Shown: positions 1 through 5,456 of the stretch, piece after piece
How the letters are laid out: every line of letters starts with the position of its first letter
Position numbering within the stretch: the first letter of the stretch is position 1
Source: Gemmatimonadota bacterium
GTDB taxonomy: Bacteria; JAAXHH01
Direction: 5' to 3'
DNA: 5,974 nt
Assembly (NCBI GenBank): GCA_026713285.1
Contig: JAPOOT010000083.1
Span: forward strand, 1 to 5,974
Made by a program: the position numbers and the translations under genes
The notes under the pieces: generated by a model
What the model was told of the DNA's origin: nothing
The model's input: the letters and a program-made list of their open reading frames with translations, nothing else
Databases searched by the model: none

Positions 1-514
1 CCCCGGCTACCCCGTCGAAGCGCTGCAACGGGACATCGGCGTGGTACGCCGGAAAGTGCAGGACATGTACGACGATCCCACCACGCCCGATACGCGGCTG
101 TCGGACAACCCGAACGCCTTTCGTCCTGCCACGGTCGACGCCCTCGTCGAACTGACCATGGGCGGAACGGTCCCGAGGGTGGGAAAGCCGCTCCACACCC
201 GGCTGCGCTACTTCGATCCGCTCAGGGTCAGGCCGGGACTGCCGCCCGATGTCGGAGCGCTCGTGGAAGGTCTGACTGCAGACGAGACTCGGGTCAGTCT
301 GGTTAACCTCAACCAACTCGAACCTCGGACTGTGGTGGTCCAGGGCGGGACCTACGGGGAGCACAAGTGGACGACCGTCCGGGTCGACGGCGGTGAGGAA
401 CACCCTGTGCACGACCGGACCCTGACGGTGGAACTGGCGCCCGGCGCCGGCGCAAGTCTAACGCTGGGCACCTCGCGTTACGCCAATGACCCAACGGGCG
501 ATTTGCCGTTCTAG
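1..514 (+). CDS. Unrecognised protein, C-terminal part (cut by left edge)
   Basis: The frame is open from the first full codon (position 2) to a TAG at 512-514, giving about 170 residues, so the real start lies outside the window. An internal GTG at 41 has no good ribosome site and is unlikely to be the start. I do not recognise the family. The visible part has a charged, proline-containing N-terminal half (an NPNAF motif, then RYFDPLRVRPGLPPDVG). Its C-terminal half alternates short hydrophobic stretches with turns (VSLVNLN, TVVVQGGTYGEH, LTVELAPGAGASLTLG), which suggests a beta-sandwich domain at the end of a larger secreted or enzyme-associated protein. No membrane segment is seen in the visible part. 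Codon use is GC-rich like amt. A 200-bp gap separates it from amt, so they are probably not co-transcribed. The coding call is firm; the function is open. Confidence 0.8.
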   Translation, partial: PGYPVEALQRDIGVVRRKVQDMYDDPTTPDTRLSDNPNAFRPATVDALVELTMGGTVPRVGKPLHTRLRYFDPLRVRPGLPPDVGALVEGLTADETRVSLVNLNQLEPRTVVVQGGTYGEHKWTTVRVDGGEEHPVHDRTLTVELAPGAGASLTLGTSRYANDPTGDLPF

Positions 515-604
515 TCCGCGACCCGGACCCCGACGGGTGATTGTCCCTTCCAGCACCGTCCATATCCTCAAAAAAATCCGCACGTTTTTCCGAAATTCCC
601 TCAG

Positions 605-633
605 TTTACACGGATTTAACCTCCGGGTAATAT
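605..633 (+). promoter_or_regulatory. Candidate sigma70-type promoter of amt-PII
   Basis: TTTACA (605-610) is one mismatch from TTGACA. A 17-bp spacer follows, then TAATAT (628-633), which matches the -10 consensus at four of six positions. Transcription would start near 640, giving an untranslated leader of about 75 nt before amt. The right arm of a 7-bp inverted repeat (AAATCCG 574-580, CGGATTT 611-617) lies inside the spacer and could be part of an operator. No GG-N10-GC element of the sigma54 type and no complete NtrC-like site is present in 515-714. Confidence 0.4.
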
Positions 634-714
634 CCCTGTAACAGTCCGGCGCTATATTACTATTTCATTTTCGAATGGTCGTGTCTATTCCATCACAACA
701 GGGAGGTTTTCCGT

Positions 715-2016
715 ATGTCCCTTAGTGGCATATTACGTATTTCCGCGTCGCTGGCGCTTTGCGTTCCCGGCGTGGCCCTCGCGCAGGAAGAGGCGGCGGC
801 TCCGGCGGCCGTGCTGAACACAGGGGATACCGCCTGGATGCTCGTCAGTTGCGCCCTGGTCCTGCTCATGCTGCCCGGCCTGGCCATGTTCTACGGCGGG
901 CTCACGCGCACCCGGAACGTGCTGGGCACCATGATGCACAGCTTCGCGGCCATGGGCATCATGGGCGTGCAGTGGACGGTAATCGGATTCGCCCTGGCCT
1001 TCGGCGCGAGCTCGATCATACCGGGCGTTCTCGGCTGGAGTTCCGAGTATTTTCTGCTGGGAGGCGTCGATCCCGGGACCATCTGGGACGGGACGAATGT
1101 CCCCACGTACCTGTTCGCCATGTTCCAGGGCATGTTCGCCATCATCACCCCTGCCCTGATCGCGGGGGCCATCGCCGAACGGGTGAAGTTCGGCGCCTAC
1201 TGCCTGCTGATCCTGCTCTGGGGTTTCGTCGTGTACGAACCCCTGTGCTACATGGTATGGAACGCGGATGGCATGCTCTTCAAGGATGGCGCCATTGACT
1301 TTGCGGGCGGTACGGTGGTACATATTTCATCGGGCGTGGCCGGCCTGGTGGCCGCGATGGTGCTTGGTCCCCGGATCGGTTATCCCTCCAGGGCCATGAA
1401 GCCCAATAACCTGACGATGACGCTCATCGGCGCCGGCCTGCTTTGGATCGGCTGGTTCGGCTTCAACGCCGGCTCCGCCGTGTCCGCCGGTGAAACAGCC
1501 GTCCAGGCGCTGACGGTGACCCAGATCTCCGCGGCGGCCGGTGCCGTGGGCTGGATTGTTACGGAGCTTATACATCACGGCAAGGCCTCGAGCCTGGGTA
1601 TCGTGTCGGGAATCCTGGCCGGCCTGGTCGCCATCACGCCGGCCGCGGGCAGCGTAACCCCGGCCTGGGCTCTGATCTTCGGGTTCGGCGCGGCAGTGGT
1701 GTGCTTTCTGATGGTTCAGCTCAAGGGCAAGCTGGGATATGACGATACGTTGGACGTATTCGCCATTCACGGCGTCGGCGGTATGTTCGGCGCCCTGCTG
1801 GTCGGCCTGGTCGCCACCGACGTCGGTGGCTGGTCCCAGTTCCTGATCCAGATCAAGGGTGTGGTCATCGCCGTTGCGCTGTCGGCCGTCGGAACAGGCG
1901 TGCTCGTGTGGTTGATCGATCGTACGATCGGGCTCCGCGCTACGGAAGATGAGCAGCAGGTAGGCCTGGACCACTCCCAGCACGGAGAGGACGGTTACGG
2001 TCTGACGCACCTGTAG
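715..2016 (+). CDS. amt: Ammonium transporter (Amt/AmtB family)
   Basis: This 433-residue channel would take up ammonium across the inner membrane, normally as a trimer. A signal peptide (residues 1-23, ending VALA before QEE) precedes the usual 11-helix core. Residues that in E. coli AmtB build the pore are all present: gate phenylalanines F141 and F250 (AmtB F107, F215), recruitment residues W182 and S254 (W148, S219), D195 in the DFAGGTVVH motif (D160), and the twin histidines H203 and H352 (H168, H318). The cytoplasmic tail (GLRATEDEQQVGLDHSQHGEDGY) matches the conserved PII-binding C-terminus. The start is set by a strong GGGAGGT at 701-707, 7 nt before the ATG. The gene encoding its likely regulator, PII, follows 88 bp downstream on the same strand. 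The length is normal and there is no sign of damage. Confidence 0.97.
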   Translation: MSLSGILRISASLALCVPGVALAQEEAAAPAAVLNTGDTAWMLVSCALVLLMLPGLAMFYGGLTRTRNVLGTMMHSFAAMGIMGVQWTVIGFALAFGASSIIPGVLGWSSEYFLLGGVDPGTIWDGTNVPTYLFAMFQGMFAIITPALIAGAIAERVKFGAYCLLILLWGFVVYEPLCYMVWNADGMLFKDGAIDFAGGTVVHISSGVAGLVAAMVLGPRIGYPSRAMKPNNLTMTLIGAGLLWIGWFGFNAGSAVSAGETAVQALTVTQISAAAGAVGWIVTELIHHGKASSLGIVSGILAGLVAITPAAGSVTPAWALIFGFGAAVVCFLMVQLKGKLGYDDTLDVFAIHGVGGMFGALLVGLVATDVGGWSQFLIQIKGVVIAVALSAVGTGVLVWLIDRTIGLRATEDEQQVGLDHSQHGEDGYGLTHL

Positions 2017-2041
2017 TCGACCAGAGAATCAGTGCGGTTAA

Positions 2042-2063
2042 CGGGCAGTGAGCAAGCTGCCCG
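2042..2063 (+). other. Hairpin between amt and the PII gene
   Basis: CGGGCAG (2042-2048) and CTGCCCG (2057-2063) form a perfect 7-bp stem with an 8-nt loop, 25 nt after the amt stop and 26 nt before the PII ribosome site. There is no T-run after it, so a plain terminator is unlikely. It could stabilise or process the amt end of a shared transcript, or partially attenuate the PII gene. The structure is seen directly; the role is inferred. Confidence 0.45.
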
Positions 2064-2088
2064 AATCTACCCCAAGGACCATTACTTC

Positions 2089-2093
2089 AGGAG
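2089..2093 (+). promoter_or_regulatory. Ribosome binding site of the PII gene
   Basis: AGGAG lies 11 nt before the ATG at 2105 and decides the start. An in-frame GTG at 2048 would add 19 residues with no family counterpart, and that codon begins on the last base of a hairpin arm. Starting at 2105 gives the family-typical MKLIVAII opening. Confidence 0.7.
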
Positions 2094-2104
2094 ACGTCAG
2101 ACGC

Positions 2105-2449
2105 ATGAAACTAATCGTAGCCATCATCAGACCGGAAAAGCTCGACGACGTCCGGAACGCGCTCGTCGAGAAAGGCATCCCCGGAATGACCCTGTCCAGG
2201 GTGTCCGGGCATGGCCGTACAGCCCATCGCACGGGACTCTACCGTGGGCAGAAAGTCGATATTCCCCTGGCGGCCAAGATCCGCATGGAAATCGCGGTAA
2301 CCAACGATCAGAAAGACGAGATCGTCGACGTGATTTGGAAGGCTGCCCAGTCGGAGGGCGACAGAACGGGAGACGGTAAGATTTTCGTCGTCCCCGTCGA
2401 AGAGACCGTCCGCATCAGCAGCGGCGAAAGAGACGAGGACGCGGTGTAA
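2105..2449 (+). CDS. PII nitrogen signal-transduction protein, divergent T-loop
   Basis: This 114-residue PII-family (GlnB/GlnK-like) protein is expected to be a cytosolic trimer that senses ATP/ADP and 2-oxoglutarate and blocks the neighbouring Amt channel. It aligns without gaps to E. coli GlnB through residue 82. Shared features are RPEKLDDVR near the N-terminus, GMT (27-29), LYRG (45-48) and GDGKIF (89-94). T-loop R47, which plugs AmtB in the E. coli complex, and K58 are kept. Three sites differ: the uridylylation tyrosine 51 is V51 (YRGQKV rather than YRGAEY), the glutamine 39 that contacts 2-oxoglutarate is T39, and the B-loop reads SEGDRTGDGK with two extra residues. The position equivalent to GlnB R103 is S105. 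Placement after amt supports a GlnK-like role. Family membership is certain; control by 2-oxoglutarate or covalent modification is not. Confidence 0.95.
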   Translation: MKLIVAIIRPEKLDDVRNALVEKGIPGMTLSRVSGHGRTAHRTGLYRGQKVDIPLAAKIRMEIAVTNDQKDEIVDVIWKAAQSEGDRTGDGKIFVVPVEETVRISSGERDEDAV

Positions 2450-2468
2450 GGCGCGTGATGCAGGGCAC

Positions 2469-2519
2469 GTGTAGTGGAGTGGTGTAGTGTGGATTGATGT
2501 AGGGGAGTATGTGTTAAGA
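2469..2519 (-). other. G-free, C-rich tract on the - strand (possible Rho loading site)
   Basis: For 51 bp the + strand has no C at all, so a - strand transcript would contain no G and about 45% C (23 of 51). That is the composition of rut sites used by Rho. The tract lies just beyond the 3' end of the - strand ABC operon and just before the PII gene, read in the antisense direction. The + strand contains two GTGTAGTG copies (2469-2476 and 2482-2489). The composition is observed; use by Rho is inferred. Confidence 0.4.
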
Positions 2520-2554
2520 CCGCCGGTCCGGTGGCGTCATTGGGCCGGCGGTTT
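2517..2554 (+). terminator. Hairpin terminator after the PII gene
   Basis: A nearly complete 17-bp hairpin pairs 2517-2533 with 2538-2554 around a 4-nt loop (GCGT). The core ACCGCCGG/CCGGCGGT is perfect, and there are a few G-U pairs at the base and near the top. It starts 68 nt after the PII stop. The T-run is short (TTTCC), so termination may be leaky. It sits between two convergent operons and may act in both directions, since the - strand operon stops only 42 bp away at 2596. Confidence 0.65.
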
Positions 2555-2595
2555 CCTAATAATGGCTGGCAGTCTTCCGGTCGTTGTGCCGGTCT

Positions 2596-3159
2596 TTATC
2601 CCTGGCTGTTTAATGGTAGGATGACATTTACCAGGGTCCAATTCAGTCCATTTCCTTCGAATACTACTTCAATCACATCACCTTTTTCGTTCTTGGTCTG
2701 TATATGCAGCGAGAAGGATCTAAGACCCCTGTCAATCACGAAGTCTTCTTGATGCAGTAAACCTGCCCCTACTGACCCTGACAATGCGGCGAACGGTAAA
2801 TTGGCCTCATCGGGAACATCCACTTTGGTACCTAACTGGGCCAAACCGGCCGGTGTAACGTAGACATCAATCAGTCTATCGACAATGGGCCACGTCAAAG
2901 CCATACCTGCGATAGCTTCCGGTTCACCTTGTTCAAAGGCCCATCTATCTGTCGCCGACTTGAGCTGATCCTTCAGATTCTCGCGCAAGACAGGGAAGTC
3001 TATCATCTCACCCAGAGCCTGCTCATCGGCATCAACGACCGCCGCTTTCAAACTCCGGACTGCGAAATAGGGGGATGTGAACCAGTATGCCCCGATGGCT
3101 ATAATCGCGAGGACGCAAAGCACGTCGATCATTCTTCTTTTTGACAGGAATCCAGGCAT
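2596..3159 (-). CDS. Membrane-anchored DUF2939-like protein
   Basis: This is a 187-residue protein. A short basic N-terminus (K7-R8-R9) and one hydrophobic helix (about residues 11-28) predict an inner-membrane anchor with the rest outside the cytoplasm. The following stretch resembles DUF2939: SPYFAVRSLKAAVVDADEQALGEMIDFPVLRENLKDQL (residues about 29-66, written here as SPYFAVRSLKAAV, then DADEQALGEMIDFPVLREN, then LKDQL). This is the family's aromatic-proline start followed by the D-x-P-x-L-R-x-x-L pattern. The C-terminal third is beta-rich and ends near the stop codon. The family has no established biochemical role. The start is well supported: GGAGGT (3167-3172) lies 7 nt before the ATG. 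It is the third gene of the ABC block, 106 bp after the permease, and is probably an accessory or stress-related partner. The assignment was made by eye from family memory, so it is good but not certain. Confidence 0.85.
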   Translation of the reverse strand: MPGFLSKRRMIDVLCVLAIIAIGAYWFTSPYFAVRSLKAAVVDADEQALGEMIDFPVLRENLKDQLKSATDRWAFEQGEPEAIAGMALTWPIVDRLIDVYVTPAGLAQLGTKVDVPDEANLPFAALSGSVGAGLLHQEDFVIDRGLRSFSLHIQTKNEKGDVIEVVFEGNGLNWTLVNVILPLNSQG

Positions 3160-3265
3160 GGATATTACCTCCGTATAATTGCATGTAGTTGTTTAGTAAA
3201 AGGTCAAGGTTAGCACGGTACGCGATCCACAACGCCCGGTAACTTGAATCGCTTTCGAAGACTGA

Positions 3266-4312
3266 TTAGCCTCCTGTGGAAGGGCGCAGATCCCTGCGAT
3301 GGAATAGCCAGAGCGAGGTGCTGCCAAACACAATGATGTAAGCCAGGATGGGCAGGAAAGTAGACAGGAAGTCTCTAATATAATTGTAAATCGCCGAGGG
3401 GTCATCCAATGCCGGGAAATCCAGGCTCGCCATCCACAGCGGGGTATTGACGGAGATCAGAATCCGGGCCGCGTCCGGTCCCAGATATGAGCCTATGATC
3501 CACCTGAGAATCGACTCGCCTGTGAAAAAAACAACCGAGATTACAATACCCGATGACGCCGAGGAGGTCAGTATCGCAAAGAACATCCCCAGGATGATGT
3601 AAGGCAGCATCATGTACATTGACTTAAACCCGTCCGCTCCCGCCTTAAACCACTGAATTGCATCGGTCGAAATACCAGTATCTGCCATAGTGTACGAAAT
3701 AACCAGGCTGCTGATACCCATAGCCAGTATTACAACCAGGTGTCCAATGCCGACCACGGCCATGAGCGCGAGGGTTTTCGCTGCCAGAAACCGTCCGCGG
3801 CTGCACCCCTTTGCCAAGACCTGCCGTGCCGTCCCCCAGGTGTATTCGACCCCCATTGACATGGCCGCAAGGATCATGACGAACACATACCCCATAGTCC
3901 CGAACATACTAATGCTAAAGGACAAACTGCCTGGCAGTGCCGCATTATTGAGGAAGATCTTGCGAGCCGTATCGTACATGGCAAGAGTACCCGGGCATCG
4001 CTCCCTGAGCGATTCTATCTCTTGCAGTGCCTTATTCCGGTATTCACTCTCTATCCCCGACAGCCTGGATTCAACCGCGCCGTCCTGGATGTCCAGGCAT
4101 GAAATGCCGATGGTGGGATATTCGCCCTCCTCGTCGCCAGGTCCCGCCTGAACTTCTATCCGTCCAGGGTCTGCGTTGCTAAACATTTGGTATTCAGCCA
4201 ATAGCCTTAGCTGCGAGGACAATACGATGAACGCCAGAAACACCCATGGCATCCATCGTCGCCGGAGCTTGATCACATCCCAACGCGCCAGGTTCAGGAT
4301 TTGCCGGATCAT
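3266..4312 (-). CDS. ABC-2 type transporter permease
   Basis: This 348-residue membrane subunit pairs with the ATPase encoded just upstream. I see helices at about 21-40, 135-153, 181-207, 234-250, 254-273 and 319-337, which gives the six expected of the ABC-2 fold. After the second helix comes the typical cytoplasmic coupling motif G-x-E-Y-x-x-G-T-x-R-x-x-L-x-x-G (residues 154-169), followed by SRGRFLAAK. Between helices 1 and 2 lies a long hydrophilic, probably extracytoplasmic segment (about 42-130) rich in acidic residues, with two cysteines (C72, C106) that could form a disulfide. The first ATG overlaps the ATPase stop (ATGA), so the two are translationally coupled; a GGGGA lies just upstream. 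The substrate cannot be told. Related ABC-2 systems export lipids, peptides or antibiotics or give immunity to them. Confidence 0.93.
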   Translation of the reverse strand: MIRQILNLARWDVIKLRRRWMPWVFLAFIVLSSQLRLLAEYQMFSNADPGRIEVQAGPGDEEGEYPTIGISCLDIQDGAVESRLSGIESEYRNKALQEIESLRERCPGTLAMYDTARKIFLNNAALPGSLSFSISMFGTMGYVFVMILAAMSMGVEYTWGTARQVLAKGCSRGRFLAAKTLALMAVVGIGHLVVILAMGISSLVISYTMADTGISTDAIQWFKAGADGFKSMYMMLPYIILGMFFAILTSSASSGIVISVVFFTGESILRWIIGSYLGPDAARILISVNTPLWMASLDFPALDDPSAIYNYIRDFLSTFLPILAYIIVFGSTSLWLFHRRDLRPSTGG

Positions 4313-5235
4313 GTTAAGTCCCCGTTTACACCGCTCGTAATCTTGAAGTAGTACTCCTCCAGCGACATCTGACCCGACGTCATCTCAGCGATGTACACGG
4401 CCGACCGGCTGAGGACCTCGGAAATTTCCGTCGACCTCTTCGGCGGTGCCGACACCAGGATCGATTTCTCTTTCGACGTAACGTCAGTCACCCAGTCCAG
4501 CTTCGAGATCAATTCGATCGCCTTCGCGTTGTCGGTGGTACGAAGCAGGATCTTCTCCCCGGCCAGAGAGTGAACCAGGTCGTCGACTCTACCCTGGACT
4601 ACGAGTCTGCCATGCGAAAGAATGGCCACGCTGTCGCACACCTGTTCGACCTCGTGCAGCAGATGGCTGGAGAGCAGCACGGTGCGTTCCCCGTCGCCAA
4701 GGCTGCGAATAAGTTCACGTACTTCGGCCATGCCGTCCGGATCCATTCCGTTGGTCGGTTCGTCCAGGATAAGAAGTTCGGGATTGCCCAGGAGGACATA
4801 TGCCAATCCCAGCCGCTGTTTCATACCGAGAGAGTAGGTTTGAAACCGATCTTTTCCACGTTCGGCGAGGCCTACTTTATCCAGCAACTTATCCAGTTCG
4901 ACCGCATCGCTCTTGCCAGATACTTCCTGGAAGTAGGCGAGATTGTCACGACCGGAAAGATGCGGATAGAAGGAGGGGAACTCCACGACGGCGCCAGTTT
5001 GCGTGAGTGCTTCCCTATGCGTTATGCTTCCTCCGAACAGGCTGAAACGTCCTGCGGACGGCCTCACGAGTCCGAGAAGCATGCCCATGGTCGTCGTCTT
5101 GCCTGAACCGTTCGGACCCAGAAGCCCGAATACATGACCGCGCGGGATTTCAAGCGACAGGCCGTCCACGGCCACGATATTGCCGAATCGCTTGGTGAGT
5201 AGCTCGGTTTCTATGACAAGGTTATTGGTAGTCAT
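4309..5235 (-). CDS. ABC transporter ATP-binding protein (BcrA/DrrA-like)
   Basis: This 308-residue cytoplasmic ATPase powers the adjacent ABC-2 permease. All nucleotide-binding parts are in order: Walker A GPNGSGKT (40-47), signature YSLGMKQR (134-141), Walker B LLILDEP (154-160), D-loop GMDP (163-166) and the switch histidine H191 (SSHLLHE). The Q-loop position carries glutamate (VVEFPSFYPHLSG, E85) in place of glutamine, as I recall for many bacitracin- and lantibiotic-type ATPases. After about residue 215 comes an accessory C-terminal domain of some 90 residues, typical of this subgroup. The ATG at 5235 has no strong Shine-Dalgarno sequence (only AAG directly before it) and the leader is AT-rich, so initiation may be weak or unusual. 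It is the first gene of the - strand operon and overlaps the permease by 4 nt. The general role is certain; the substrate is unknown. Confidence 0.96.
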   Translation of the reverse strand: MTTNNLVIETELLTKRFGNIVAVDGLSLEIPRGHVFGLLGPNGSGKTTTMGMLLGLVRPSAGRFSLFGGSITHREALTQTGAVVEFPSFYPHLSGRDNLAYFQEVSGKSDAVELDKLLDKVGLAERGKDRFQTYSLGMKQRLGLAYVLLGNPELLILDEPTNGMDPDGMAEVRELIRSLGDGERTVLLSSHLLHEVEQVCDSVAILSHGRLVVQGRVDDLVHSLAGEKILLRTTDNAKAIELISKLDWVTDVTSKEKSILVSAPPKRSTEISEVLSRSAVYIAEMTSGQMSLEEYYFKITSGVNGDLT

Positions 5236-5289
5236 CTTAATATTCAGACTTTTAATTGTTTAGGAATGTTACATGATACACCGGGCGGG

Positions 5290-5302
5290 GTATCTGAGAT
5301 AC
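5290..5302 (-). promoter_or_regulatory. Palindrome at the predicted start site of the ABC operon
   Basis: GTATCT-G-AGATAC is a perfect 13-nt inverted repeat. It begins 4 bp downstream (in the direction of - strand transcription) of the TATAAT element and so covers the expected +1. It could be an operator or a small hairpin at the 5' end of the mRNA. Symmetry is observed; protein binding is inferred. Confidence 0.4.
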
Positions 5303-5306
5303 GGGA

Positions 5307-5312
5307 ATTATA
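5307..5312 (-). promoter_or_regulatory. Candidate -10 element of the ABC operon
   Basis: The - strand reads a perfect TATAAT in ACATATAATTCCC, placing the start near 5300 and leaving a leader of about 65 nt before the ATPase gene. No good -35 is present: at 17-bp spacing the hexamer is TCTTTT. The promoter would therefore be weak or need an activator. Confidence 0.45.
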
Positions 5313-5317
5313 TGTTG

Positions 5318-5333
5318 TTTTTCTCGAGAAAAA
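5318..5333 (-). promoter_or_regulatory. 16-nt perfect palindrome upstream of the -10 (operator-like)
   Basis: TTTTTCTCGAGAAAAA is perfectly symmetric and fills most of the spacer and the -35 position of the predicted ABC promoter. This is where repressors or activators of transporter operons commonly bind. It could alternatively form an 8-bp DNA cruciform or part of a weak terminator for the upstream dioxygenase gene, although the AT-rich stem makes that poor. Binding is inferred. Confidence 0.45.
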
Positions 5334-5409
5334 GACTCAGGAAGCTCGAATTAAAATCAGTAATTGTCCACTGTTGAACTGTCTGTTGCGGAGCGGTCGG
5401 TTATGTCTT

Positions 5410-5456
5410 GGAAAACCCATTCACTACCATCACGCAAAGTGACTTAAAGGGTTTCC
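5410..5456 (-). terminator. Imperfect hairpin over the dioxygenase stop codon
   Basis: GGAAAACCC (5410-5418) pairs with GGGTTTCC (5449-5456) with one bulged base. Inside it TCACT (5421-5425) pairs perfectly with AGTGA (5438-5442). An asymmetric internal loop separates the two stems, and the TAA stop of the dioxygenase lies within that loop. There is no strong T-run, so this is a weak terminator candidate or an mRNA 3'-end structure. Confidence 0.3.

Noticed and set aside
521..538. ACCCG...CGGGT inverted repeat after the first gene as a terminator
   Set aside because: Only 5 bp of stem and no T-run follow, so it is not distinguishable from chance.
1327..2010. Long open frames on the - strand opposite amt (also 733-1323 and 891-1172)
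   Set aside because: They mirror the GC-rich codons of an unmistakable ammonium transporter gene, and their translations are low-complexity H/G/R/D-rich with no recognisable motif.
2048..2104. Longer PII start at GTG 2048
   Set aside because: The extra residues match nothing in the family, no ribosome site precedes it, and AGGAG fits the ATG at 2105.
2531..2752. 73-residue + strand frame after the PII gene
   Set aside because: It begins inside the terminator hairpin and runs over the 3' part of the DUF2939-like gene, and it has no ribosome site or recognisable sequence.
3032..3232. 66-residue - strand frame overlapping the start of the DUF2939-like gene (also 3193-3405)
   Set aside because: It is an out-of-frame overlap with a well-supported gene, with no ribosome site and no motif.
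3160..3265. Possible promoter for the DUF2939-like gene (TTGACC at 3202-3207 on the - strand; TTTACT-17-TATACG nearer the gene)
   Set aside because: TTGACC has no -10 at proper spacing. The second pair would start transcription at the ribosome site itself. I saw no terminator in this gap either, so read-through from the permease is simplest.
4570..5106. 178-residue + strand frame opposite the ABC ATPase (also 3690-4151 opposite the permease)
   Set aside because: Both lie fully inside genes with clear family motifs, lack a good ribosome site and show no domain.
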